DNA of 7,860 nt from Bacillota bacterium. GTDB taxonomy: Bacteria > Bacillota > Clostridia > Oscillospirales > Ruminococcaceae. Shown here in pieces: positions 1 through 6,249 of the stretch. The stretch spans positions 1 through 7,860 of the forward strand of contig JAEWBS010000087.1 in the NCBI GenBank assembly GCA_023391005.1, read 5' to 3'. The translations under genes were made by a program, and so were the position numbers. Every line of letters begins with the position of its first letter. Positions within the stretch are counted from its first letter, which is position 1. Below the pieces are notes generated by a model, which did not search any database, was not told where the DNA came from, and was given only the letters and a program-made list of their open reading frames with translations.

Positions 1-892
1 AATTGTTGGCATAGCGAAACACCGTTTGAATCGTAACCTCGCGGTTGATGCGCAGAAAATCGATCGGCGTCTCGCCCGAGATGGTGCCGACGATCATGAT
101 CTTGCCCCCGCGGCACACAAGCTGCGTTGTCTGTGCCGCGGTCTGCTTTGCACCGGCCGTTTCAAATACAATATCCGCACCCAGCCTGTCTAAGATCTCT
201 TTTACACGGTCCACCGTATTTTCTTTTGACGCGTCGATCACGCACATCGCGCCGAGCTTTTGGGCCATCTCGAGCCGCTTTGGGAGCACATCGACCACAA
301 CAATCTCCACAGCACCCATCACGCGGCAGGCTTGCAGCGTCATTAGGCCGATGCAGCCCGCGCCTAAAATCACAATTTTCTTTCCGGGGCGGGCGTCGGC
401 CATCAGCGCCGCATGCATTCCGACCGCCGCCGGTTCCACAAGCGCGCCCTCCATCATGCTCATATTGTCCGGTAACCGATATGTAAAACGCTCGGGGTGT
501 ACCAGATAATGGGTCAGCGCGCCCTTATAATGCGGCTGCGTCGCCATAAAGTCGACGTCGGGGCAAATGTTATACTGCCCCGAGAGACAAAACCTGCACT
601 TGCAGCAGGGAATGCCCGGTTCGCAAAGAACACGATCCCCCGCTGAAAAATTTTTAACCTTCGGCCCGACCGCAACGACCGTACCGGAAAATTCGTGCCC
701 CAGCCCGATTTTCTGATTAGGATCCTGAGGCGGAATGAAGGGGCCATGCGCAAATCCATGAACGTCCGAGCCGCAGATTCCGACATATTCCACGCGGATC
801 AATACGCCGTCATCGGTTACCTGCGGCATTGGCTCTTCCTGTATCTGCATCAAGCCGGGATGAACCAGAATGGCCTGAGTGTTTTTTAACAT
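1..892 (-). CDS. Zinc-dependent medium-chain polyol dehydrogenase (xylitol/L-iditol dehydrogenase-like), C-terminus cut by window edge
   Basis: Reading the minus strand from the ATG at 892-890 gives 297 codons with no stop before the window edge; the family is usually about 345 residues, so roughly 50 are missing. Visible motifs: catalytic zinc ligands C40 (GICGSD), H66-E67 (GLGHEFSG) and E153 (LVEPAAVG); structural zinc cysteines around 96/97, 99, 102 and 110; NAD-binding Rossmann loop GAGCIG at 177-182, with D201 ending the second strand, which favours NAD(H) over NADP(H). The PDVDFMAT segment and overall layout resemble polyol (xylitol, sorbitol/L-iditol) 2-dehydrogenases, which oxidise a secondary alcohol to a ketone in the cytoplasm; the exact sugar alcohol cannot be told. 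The ATG is chosen because AGAGG lies 8 nt upstream; an in-frame GTG two codons earlier is too close to that site. It follows the next dehydrogenase by 25 bp, so the two are probably co-transcribed. Confidence 0.9.
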   Translation of the reverse strand, partial: MLKNTQAILVHPGLMQIQEEPMPQVTDDGVLIRVEYVGICGSDVHGFAHGPFIPPQDPNQKIGLGHEFSGTVVAVGPKVKNFSAGDRVLCEPGIPCCKCRFCLSGQYNICPDVDFMATQPHYKGALTHYLVHPERFTYRLPDNMSMMEGALVEPAAVGMHAALMADARPGKKIVILGAGCIGLMTLQACRVMGAVEIVVVDVLPKRLEMAQKLGAMCVIDASKENTVDRVKEILDRLGADIVFETAGAKQTAAQTTQLVCRGGKIMIVGTISGETPIDFLRINREVTIQTVFRYANN

Positions 893-900
893 GTTCACAT

Positions 901-917
901 CCTCTTTCACAAAAGAG
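901..917 (-). promoter_or_regulatory. Hairpin masking the ribosome-binding site between the two dehydrogenase genes
   Basis: On the minus strand CTCTTT-TGTG-AAAGAG forms a perfect 6-bp stem with a 4-nt loop (902-917), starting right after the TAG of the upstream gene (918-920). The 3' arm contains most of the AGAGG Shine-Dalgarno site (901-905) of the downstream dehydrogenase. Ribosomes reaching the upstream stop codon could open it, giving translational coupling. The structure is seen in the sequence; the role is inferred. Confidence 0.4.
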
Positions 918-1997
918 CTAGTCACAGTCATAAGTAAAAATAACCTTAATGGCTTCCTTGCTTGCCATCGCTTCAAAGCCCTCTTCCCAATGGGACAGGC
1001 CCATGCGGTGCGTAATCAGCGGCTTGGCCTGAATCATGCCGGCTTTGAGCAGCGCGATGCTGTTGGCCCACGAAACGGCATCGTAAGCCTGATGCCCGAT
1101 GATGGAGATATTGCGCATCGAAATCTCGTTGATAGAAAATTCCAGTGGCTTGAATCCCATACCGATACGCACAAGCTCGCCGTTGTTGCGCAGCATCTCG
1201 ATGCCCTGTTTAAGCGAAATATTCGCGCCGGCGCAGTCCACGACCAAACCGATGCTGTCCTTGCCGCCACACAGCGCTTGGCACCGCGCGACGACATCCT
1301 CCTCGGAGCCGTTGACACAGGCTGTGGCGCCGCACGCCTTTGCGACGTCAAAGCGCACCTTTGTGTCCTCTTGCAGACCAACCATGATGATGTTAACGGC
1401 GCCCATGAGTTTTGCGATCTGCACCGAAAACAGACCGAGCGGACCGGTGCCGAATACCACGACGTTTTCTCCGGGCAGCAGACTCGACTGCTGTGCCAGC
1501 GCCTTATAAGCGTTGCAGATGGGGTCGAGAACCGCCGCTTCCTCGTAGGAGATATTTTCGGGTATCTCCCAGATCGCCTGCGGATGAATTCTGAGAATCT
1601 CCCCCGGAATAAGGCAATATTTTGTAAAGCCGCCGCTATACCCATAGCCCAAGCCGAGATTCACGTGCTCGGAACAAAGCAGAAAATCGCCTCGCATACA
1701 CGCGGGGCATTTTCCGCAAACATGTGCGGTGTTATCTGAGACGATACGTTGCCCGGGCTTCCAGTTCCGCACGTTTTTGCCGACCTGAACAATCTCGCCG
1801 GAAAACTCATGCCCGCGCACTGAACCAAACTCGTTAGAACCGTTTTCTACTTTAAAATGCTTCATGTCCGCACCGCAGATTGCCGCCGCCCGTACCTCCA
1901 TGATGATGTCGTCGTCACCGCAGTCGGGCTCCGGGATGTCGATAAAATGATAGGTACCGAATTCCGATGGTTTACCAAACTTCGCCAAAGCTTTCAT
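918..1997 (-). CDS. Zinc-dependent medium-chain alcohol/polyol dehydrogenase (threonine/sorbitol dehydrogenase-like)
   Basis: A complete 359-residue protein, typical length for the family. The start is placed at the ATG at 1997-1995 (MKALAKFGK...) because GGAGG sits 8 nt upstream; an in-frame ATG eight codons earlier would put that site inside the gene. Catalytic zinc ligands are C41 (AICGAD), H63-E64 (GHEFSG) and probably D158 (LDPICNAY). The structural zinc lobe uses C94, C97, C100 and C108. The Rossmann loop is GTGPLG at 183-188; the residue closing the second strand is G207 (MVGLQEDTKVR) rather than the acidic residue of NAD-specific relatives, so NADP use is possible. It likely oxidises a polyol, sugar acid or amino alcohol in the cytoplasm; the substrate is not identifiable. 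It is the first gene of a two-gene operon from the promoter at 2051-2079 and is a diverged paralogue of the gene that follows. Confidence 0.92.
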   Translation of the reverse strand: MKALAKFGKPSEFGTYHFIDIPEPDCGDDDIIMEVRAAAICGADMKHFKVENGSNEFGSVRGHEFSGEIVQVGKNVRNWKPGQRIVSDNTAHVCGKCPACMRGDFLLCSEHVNLGLGYGYSGGFTKYCLIPGEILRIHPQAIWEIPENISYEEAAVLDPICNAYKALAQQSSLLPGENVVVFGTGPLGLFSVQIAKLMGAVNIIMVGLQEDTKVRFDVAKACGATACVNGSEEDVVARCQALCGGKDSIGLVVDCAGANISLKQGIEMLRNNGELVRIGMGFKPLEFSINEISMRNISIIGHQAYDAVSWANSIALLKAGMIQAKPLITHRMGLSHWEEGFEAMASKEAIKVIFTYDCD

Positions 1998-2050
1998 TTT
2001 AAATACCTCCAATGCAGCCATTCGTTTTTATGCCGAGCGCTTCACTTGGT

Positions 2051-2079
2051 AGTGTAGCACATCCCAAACCCATATTCAA
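2051..2079 (-). promoter_or_regulatory. Sigma-A type promoter of the tandem dehydrogenase operon
   Basis: On the minus strand the -35 box TTGAAT (2079-2074), a 17-bp spacer and the -10 box TACACT (2056-2051) are preceded by an extended -10 TGC. Transcription would begin near 2044, leaving a leader of about 47 nt before the ATG at 1997. An A/T-tract-rich stretch just upstream (about 2080-2150) could act as an UP element. Confidence 0.65.
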
Positions 2080-2097
2080 GGATTTTGACTTTGTTTT

Positions 2098-2420
2098 TAA
2101 AGATTTTTTCTTTGTTTTGCTCAAATACAATCTGTTTTTCACTAATATTTTTGATGATTTTTCCGTGATCTCTTTATGATAATTCATAAAAAGCAGATGT
2201 TATAGCGGAATCGGCGTCTTTAATCCACTTCTGCTTTTGACAGAAATTACGGCGCTAAATCCTCGGTCAATACCGTATTCTCAATTCATATATCCGATTC
2301 GCAGTTCCTGTTCTTTCGTGGATAAAGGGCGCTTTAACACGCCGGACAATCCGACCGGCGCAAGAATGAGAAATCCTGTCAAGAACGGAGGTCTTCGAAA
2401 AGGGAAGTACATTTTGCCCT
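2098..2420. other. Intergenic stretch with no supported gene
   Basis: The part next to the dehydrogenase promoter (2098-2190) is strongly A/T-tract rich; the part from about 2200 to 2420 has more balanced composition. The only open frame of note (2237-2422, plus strand, 61 codons) needs a TTG start, has no convincing ribosome-binding site and no recognisable motif. A second small inverted repeat, CGCCGG (2340-2345) and CCGGCG (2355-2360) with a 9-nt loop, lies here. It may be a decayed gene remnant or an untranslated element; nothing in it is identifiable. Confidence 0.5.
2189..2238. repeat. Imperfect inverted repeat (AAAAGCAGA / TCTGCTTTT)
   Basis: The arms 2189-2197 and 2230-2238 are perfect 9-bp complements. 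After one T:T mismatch, two more pairs follow (G2199-C2228, T2200-A2227), leaving a 26-nt loop. It is not followed by a long T run in either direction, so it is not a standard terminator. It could be a structured RNA segment, a protein-binding site or the remnant end of a mobile element. Confidence 0.4.
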
Positions 2421-2463
2421 AAAAAAAGTGGATGTCATGCAGCTTGCGCCGCATGACATCCAC
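2421..2463 (-). terminator. Rho-independent terminator of the pxp / hydroxyacid dehydrogenase unit
   Basis: GTGGATGTCATGC (2428-2440) and its exact complement (2451-2463) form a 13-bp perfect stem with a 10-nt loop. Read on the minus strand it is followed at once by seven Ts (2427-2421). It begins 41 nt beyond the stop codon of the D-2-hydroxyacid dehydrogenase. On the plus strand there is no T run after it, so it acts mainly in one direction. Confidence 0.9.
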
Positions 2464-2504
2464 TGTAAGGGATTCAAAAATATCGACCGGAATTCTTCAA
2501 AAAT

Positions 2505-3470
2505 CTAATTGTTAACGACATTGATGGGCGTACCGGCGATGTAGGCCTTGGCATTTTTCACCGCGCAGTCCATGATCCGCTGGCGGCTCTCCTTAGGCGC
2601 CCAAGAAATATGCGGCGTAATGATGCAATTCTTCGCTTTGAGCAGGGGGTTGTCACTGCGGATGGGTTCGCTCGAGACGACGTCCAAACCGGCGGCGGCC
2701 ATCTTGCCGCTGTTGAGCGCGTCGGCCAAATCCTGCTCGTTGATCAGCTGACCGCGCGCATTGTTGATGAGAATAACGCCGTCCTTCATCTTGGCGATGG
2801 ACGCTTTGTTGATGAAGCCGGTGTTCTCGGGGGTCAGATTGCAGTGCAAAGTGATGACGTCGGCGGTCGCCAGCAGGGTGTCCATGTCCACATAGTCGGC
2901 AATTTCTCTGCCGGTATCGTTGGGATACAGATCATAGGCAATCACCTTCATGCCCATCGCTTTGGCGATACGGCCCTCGGCCTGACCGATGCGGCCGAAT
3001 CCGACAATGCCAATCGTCTTGCCCTCCAACTCGATAAGCGGGTAATCCCAGTAACACCAGTCGATACAGTTGGTCCACTTGCCCGCGTGAACCGATTCGC
3101 TGTGGTGGCCGATGTGATGGCAGACCTCCAGCAGCAGCGCGATGGCAAACTGGCTGACCGAAGACGTGCCATAGGTGGGCACGTTCGTCACGGGGATGCC
3201 CTTCTCCTTGGCATACTGGTAGTCGACCACATTGTAGCCGGTGGCCAGCATGCTGATAAACTTCATATTGGGGCAGGCGTCGATCACGTCTTTGGTAATC
3301 GGGGTCTTGTTGGTATAGACCATCTCCGCGTCGCCAATGCGGGCAATGATCTCGTCGTGATCGGTCAGAGAGGTGCGGTCATAGATCGTGACGTCCCCCA
3401 GCATCTCCAGTTCGCTCCAGCTCAGGTCGCCCGGGTTTTCGGTATAACCGTCTAACACTACAATTTTCAT
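2505..3470 (-). CDS. D-isomer-specific 2-hydroxyacid dehydrogenase (glycerate dehydrogenase/hydroxypyruvate reductase-like)
   Basis: A complete 321-residue cytoplasmic NAD(P)-dependent oxidoreductase that interconverts a 2-oxoacid and a D-2-hydroxyacid. The start is the ATG at 3470-3468 (MKIVVLDGY...), with GGAGG 10 nt upstream; an earlier in-frame ATG would place that site inside the gene. The substrate loop ATGYNVVD is at 76-83. The nucleotide-binding loop GFGRIG is at 157-162, with D180 ending the second strand, pointing to NAD(H). The catalytic triad is complete: R239 (NNARGQ), E268 (SSEP) and H287 (ITPHIS). Length and N-terminus look most like enzymes annotated as glycerate dehydrogenase, but the substrate is not proved. 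It lies 132 bp after pxpA with no terminator or clear promoter between them, and is followed by a strong terminator, so it is probably the last gene of the pxp unit. In that setting it could reduce a 2-oxoacid made by the aminotransferase to the right. Confidence 0.93.
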   Translation of the reverse strand: MKIVVLDGYTENPGDLSWSELEMLGDVTIYDRTSLTDHDEIIARIGDAEMVYTNKTPITKDVIDACPNMKFISMLATGYNVVDYQYAKEKGIPVTNVPTYGTSSVSQFAIALLLEVCHHIGHHSESVHAGKWTNCIDWCYWDYPLIELEGKTIGIVGFGRIGQAEGRIAKAMGMKVIAYDLYPNDTGREIADYVDMDTLLATADVITLHCNLTPENTGFINKASIAKMKDGVILINNARGQLINEQDLADALNSGKMAAAGLDVVSSEPIRSDNPLLKAKNCIITPHISWAPKESRQRIMDCAVKNAKAYIAGTPINVVNN

Positions 3471-3602
3471 TGCGAAAGCGCCTCCATTTTTCAAATTTAT
3501 AGCGTGCCTAACACGCGCTTTAGTTGTTCGTCAATCAACAAATATGATACAAGACATAAACGGTATGGCCGTGGGGCCCTATTAATCGTCGGTTGGCCAA
3601 AC

Positions 3603-4364
3603 TCACAAAAAGCTGCGGATTTTGATATCCTCCTGCGCAAAGACGGTGCGAATTCTTTCGACGAAGGCCAATGCTTTGGCGCCGTCTCCATGAACGCAGA
3701 GGGTATCGCCCTTGATATCCAGCTCCTTACCGTTGATAGAAGTCACTTTGCCCTCCTTGATCATACGAACGCAGCGCTGGATGGCGATTTCTTCATCGGT
3801 GATCATGGCCCCCGCCATTTGGCGTGGAACCAGAGAAAGATCATCCATATACGCGCGGTCTGCAAAAATCTCGGAGGCGGTGGGAAGCCCCATCTGCTCG
3901 GCGATCGTGCCGAGAACGGCGCCGGCGCAGTAAAAAATGCGGATGCTTGGATCAATTTCGTAAACCGCCTCGCAAATTGCACGGGATACGGTTTCGTCAT
4001 ACTGGCAGATGTTCCCCATAGCGCCGTGGGGGGCTACATGCTGTAGCTTCAGGCCGTAGCTGTGCGCAAAAGCCCAGAGCGCGCCGATCTGATACTTGAC
4101 GTAATTCTTGATTTCCGCGGAGGAAAGCACCATTTTCCGGCGGCCGAACCCCATGAGATCGGGGTATCCCGGATGGGCGCCCACCGCCACGCCGCGATCC
4201 TTTGCCATATGAACAACGCGGTCCATGACCATCGGATCGCCCGCATGCCAGCCGCAGGCGATATTGGCCGAACTGACATACTGAATAATGCCTGCGTCGT
4301 TCCCGATCTCATATGCGCCAAAGCTCTCGCCCATGTCGCTGTTTAAATCTACCTGAAACACCAT
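3603..4364 (-). CDS. pxpA: 5-oxoprolinase subunit A, LamB/YcsF family (divergent)
   Basis: A complete 253-residue protein, the usual length. PxpA works with PxpB and PxpC to open 5-oxoproline (pyroglutamate) to glutamate at the expense of ATP, in the cytoplasm. Family blocks in order: DLNSDMGES at 6-14, ANIACGWHAGDP at 33-44, GAHPGYPDLMGFGRR at 62-76, FADRAYMDD at 167-175, LVPRQMAGAMI at 178-188 and CVHGDG at 223-228. The block normally written KPHGALYN reads APHGAMGN at 111-118, so the usual Lys and Tyr are Ala and Gly. The block near 223 lacks the usual Thr/Pro after HGD. These changes suggest an altered substrate or activity. The ATG at 4364 has GGAGG just upstream, overlapping the stop of pxpC 9 bp away, so the genes are tightly coupled. 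The family assignment is firm; activity on 5-oxoproline itself is inferred. Confidence 0.9.
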   Translation of the reverse strand: MVFQVDLNSDMGESFGAYEIGNDAGIIQYVSSANIACGWHAGDPMVMDRVVHMAKDRGVAVGAHPGYPDLMGFGRRKMVLSSAEIKNYVKYQIGALWAFAHSYGLKLQHVAPHGAMGNICQYDETVSRAICEAVYEIDPSIRIFYCAGAVLGTIAEQMGLPTASEIFADRAYMDDLSLVPRQMAGAMITDEEIAIQRCVRMIKEGKVTSINGKELDIKGDTLCVHGDGAKALAFVERIRTVFAQEDIKIRSFL

Positions 4365-4373
4365 TTTTCCTCC

Positions 4374-5399
4374 TTACGCCCTTTCTTCCACACTGACCTG
4401 ATAAATGCTTCCTTTGAAGTTCACCCGATAATAATGGATGCGGGAATCAGCGCGCTTTTGTTCGAGCTGCCGCGCCATCTCATCGAGTTCGCCCAGATAG
4501 GCCCTGTACAGCTGCTGTGCCTCGTCTATGCGCACGGCCTGAAATCGAATGGAATCGCCGGGTCTGCACTGGCCGATCTTGGGTAGATCGGCCGAGATGA
4601 CGGTCGCAATTTTAGGATATCCCCCCACCGTTTGCCGCTCCGCGAGCATCACAATCGGCAAGCCGGATGTGGGAACCTGTATCGCGCCTGTGACGATGCC
4701 GTCCGAAATAATGTTCCCGTCCCCGCTGTGTTCAATGGCCGGGCCGTTCAGGCGATAGCCCATGCGGTTGGAGTCGTTTTCCACCTGATAGGTACTTTTA
4801 AGAAAGGTGTTGATGCCCGCCTCGGTAAACTCGTTTTCCTGCGGCCCCATCAAAACCCGCAGAACAACCGGCTGTTGAGCGCCGACTTTCTCCGGCGTCA
4901 GCGACCGGCCCGCGATTTGCTCGAGCGCGAGGCTGGGTACGCCTACGGCCAGTTCATCACCATTATTGAGCTTACGTCCGCCGATGCCACCGATTTTATT
5001 TTGAAGGGATGTGGCGCAGCTGCCCATGACCTCCGGCACATGAAAGCCGCCCGCAACCGCCAGATAGGCTCTACAGCCAACCGTTGCAAACCCCATCTGC
5101 AAAACGTCCCCCGCTTCAACTAAAACAGCGGTGTACATCGGTATCGCCTTGCCGTTGCAGATTGGGGAAAGGTCGCTGCCGGTCATTGCGATTACCGCAG
5201 GCTCTGTAAAACGCAGCGTAGGTCCGGCGATGGTGATTTCCATCGCCGCCGCCCCCCGTTGGTTGCCCACCAGAAGATTGGCTATGGTAAACGACCGCAT
5301 ATCCATTGGACCGGCGGGCGAAACGCCAAACTGTTCATAGCCGAAGCGTCCTCGGTCCTGAATGGTGGTCAGCATACCGCCTTTTTCTACCACAATCAC
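4374..5399 (-). CDS. pxpC: 5-oxoprolinase subunit C, KipA / biotin-dependent carboxyltransferase-like family
   Basis: A complete 341-residue protein. Signatures: IQDRGRFGYEQFGVSPAGPMD near 13-33, AMEITIAGP around 52-60, AYLAVAGGF, and in the second half the IQVPTSGLPIVMLAERQT block followed by VGGYPKIATV. These define the KipA/PxpC family, related to the second half of allophanate hydrolase subunit 2 and urea amidolyase-associated proteins; it pairs with PxpB. The start is a GTG at 5399, because the next frame signal and a GGAGG 8-9 nt upstream sit inside the end of pxpB; GTGA gives a 4-bp overlap with pxpB's stop, typical of translational coupling. The C-terminal tail (about 323-341, YYRVNFKGSIYQVSVEERA) looks like the first strands of a biotinyl-attachment domain but ends there. 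No biotin carboxylase or carrier gene is in the window. Confidence 0.92.
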   Translation of the reverse strand: MIVVEKGGMLTTIQDRGRFGYEQFGVSPAGPMDMRSFTIANLLVGNQRGAAAMEITIAGPTLRFTEPAVIAMTGSDLSPICNGKAIPMYTAVLVEAGDVLQMGFATVGCRAYLAVAGGFHVPEVMGSCATSLQNKIGGIGGRKLNNGDELAVGVPSLALEQIAGRSLTPEKVGAQQPVVLRVLMGPQENEFTEAGINTFLKSTYQVENDSNRMGYRLNGPAIEHSGDGNIISDGIVTGAIQVPTSGLPIVMLAERQTVGGYPKIATVISADLPKIGQCRPGDSIRFQAVRIDEAQQLYRAYLGELDEMARQLEQKRADSRIHYYRVNFKGSIYQVSVEERA

Positions 5400-6130
5400 G
5401 TTTGCCCCTCCTTTTCATAGGTCTTACAAACGTAAGTTCCCAGCTCAACCTGTCGTTGAATGTCCAGAAATGTCGGGCGATCAATGGGGATATGACGAAT
5501 CCATTGGCCCGCGTGCAGCAAAAACGGCTGCTCTTTCTTGTAATCGCAGGCCAGTATCGGCGTCGTACCAATGATATTCCAACCGCAGGGCTGCTCGAAG
5601 GGGATGATATCGCTCAGCCCCAGCTGCACAACAATACTGCCGCCGGGGATAGATACCCTTGGGGTTGCCCGCCGTTTAAAGGAAAACGGATTGTCAAACC
5701 GCGCCGTATAGGGATGCCCCGGCGCAAACCCCAGCATGTACACAAAATAATCGCTCTGGCTGTGGATGCGGATGATCTCTTCCACCGTCTTGTTTTCAAG
5801 CCGGGCAATCTCCTCAAGGTCGGGCGCGTATTCACCCTCATATAAAACGGGGATTTCGGTCACGACGCTCTTTGGCAACTGGATCTCGCCGAGGTGCTCC
5901 AGCTGCTCTTCCACCGCCTGCGTCAGCCCGTGATAGGACAGCCGGTCCAAGTCATAATGAATCAGCAACGACCTGTATGTGGGAACCAGCTCTACAACAC
6001 CCGGCAATTGCAGCTTTTCCATCGCATATTGCAGCGCCCGAACCTTCATGTTAACCCTAAGGCTTATTTCGGGTTCAAATTCTACCAGCAATGCCTGATC
6101 CCCGGCAAAACGAATGGTTGCCTGCGCCAT
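5396..6130 (-). CDS. pxpB: 5-oxoprolinase subunit B, KipI / allophanate hydrolase subunit 1-like family
   Basis: A complete 244-residue protein and first gene of the pxp unit. Family blocks: GDQALLVEF at 10-18, VPTYRSLLIHYD at 49-60, IPVLYEGEYAPDLEEIA at 93-109, YMLGFAPGHPY at 131-141, RRATPRVSIPGGSI at 153-166 and EQPCGWNIIGTTP at 179-191. This is the KipI/PxpB fold, which joins PxpC and PxpA in the ATP-dependent lactam-opening complex; in Bacillus relatives the same fold also inhibits the sporulation kinase KinA (KipI). Here the co-occurrence with pxpC and pxpA favours the enzymatic role. PGHPY replaces the more familiar PGFPY, and PCGW the usual PGGW, so it is a divergent member. The ATG at 6130 follows AAAGGGG by 8 nt. 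Transcription starts from the promoter at 6167-6195. Confidence 0.92.
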   Translation of the reverse strand: MAQATIRFAGDQALLVEFEPEISLRVNMKVRALQYAMEKLQLPGVVELVPTYRSLLIHYDLDRLSYHGLTQAVEEQLEHLGEIQLPKSVVTEIPVLYEGEYAPDLEEIARLENKTVEEIIRIHSQSDYFVYMLGFAPGHPYTARFDNPFSFKRRATPRVSIPGGSIVVQLGLSDIIPFEQPCGWNIIGTTPILACDYKKEQPFLLHAGQWIRHIPIDRPTFLDIQRQVELGTYVCKTYEKEGQT

Positions 6131-6166
6131 GACGTTTCCCCTTTCGCTTTAAAATAGCTAATAATG

Positions 6167-6195
6167 ATTATAAAAAAGCAATTTTTATTTGTAAA
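6167..6195 (-). promoter_or_regulatory. Promoter of the pxpB-pxpC-pxpA unit
   Basis: On the minus strand: -35 TTTACA (6195-6190), 17-bp spacer, perfect -10 TATAAT (6172-6167). The predicted start is near 6160, with a leader of about 30 nt before pxpB. An 11-bp palindrome ATAATGATTAT (6161-6171) overlaps the -10 box. The layout is the same as that of the aminotransferase promoter at 7255-7283. Confidence 0.8.
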
Positions 6196-6201
6196 ATGAA
6201 T
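6183..6201 (-). promoter_or_regulatory. Putative LysR-regulator operator, copy 1 (pxp / lysR)
   Basis: The minus strand reads ATTCATTTTACAAATAAAA, which matches copy 2 (7249-7267) at 17 of 19 positions and contains an identical 14-mer ATTTTACAAATAAA. Six of eight arm positions are symmetric about the central TAC. It covers the -35 boxes of both divergent promoters. Binding by the adjacent LysR protein is inferred from position and repetition. Confidence 0.55.
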
Positions 6202-6217
6202 TATTCCGCTATATAAT
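6189..6217 (+). promoter_or_regulatory. Promoter of the LysR-type regulator gene
   Basis: -35 TTGTAA (6189-6194), 17-bp spacer, perfect -10 TATAAT (6212-6217) on the plus strand. The start would be near 6224, about 26 nt before the TTG start codon. The -35 box shares five bases, on opposite strands, with the -35 of the pxp promoter, so RNA polymerase occupancy of the two promoters should interfere. Confidence 0.65.
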
Positions 6218-6249
6218 ATTAAAAAATACAATATAAGGGGTGCGCGCGC

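Noticed and set aside
1..892. Frameshifted dehydrogenase, since short open frames occur in several frames here
   Set aside because: Reading from the ATG at 892 gives an uninterrupted frame with all zinc and NAD motifs to the window edge; it is truncated only by the window.
879..1739. Long plus-strand open frame (286 codons) opposite the dehydrogenase
   Set aside because: It lies antisense to a well-supported zinc dehydrogenase with intact motifs; the translation has no recognisable domain and no good ribosome-binding site.
2020..2048. Possible catabolite-responsive (cre) site around GTGAAGCGCTCGGCA downstream of the dehydrogenase promoter
   Set aside because: Only the AGCGCT core fits; the outer TG and CA positions do not align with the cre consensus.
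2237..2422. 61-codon plus-strand frame in the intergenic stretch
   Set aside because: It needs a TTG start that overlaps an inverted-repeat arm, lacks a ribosome-binding site and has no motif; it also ends at the terminator of the opposite strand.
2610..3455. Long plus-strand open frame (281 codons) opposite the hydroxyacid dehydrogenase
   Set aside because: It mirrors the codon pattern of the real gene on the other strand; its Asp/His/Val-rich translation shows no family features.
3544..3572. Internal promoter for the hydroxyacid dehydrogenase with -10 TATCAT
   Set aside because: At 17 bp the -35 position reads ACGGCC, far from consensus.
4374..6130. Urea amidolyase / allophanate hydrolase instead of oxoprolinase subunits
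   Set aside because: The proteins share folds with allophanate hydrolase, but separate short PxpB and PxpC genes directly linked to pxpA and without an amidase or urea carboxylase gene fit the oxoprolinase family better.
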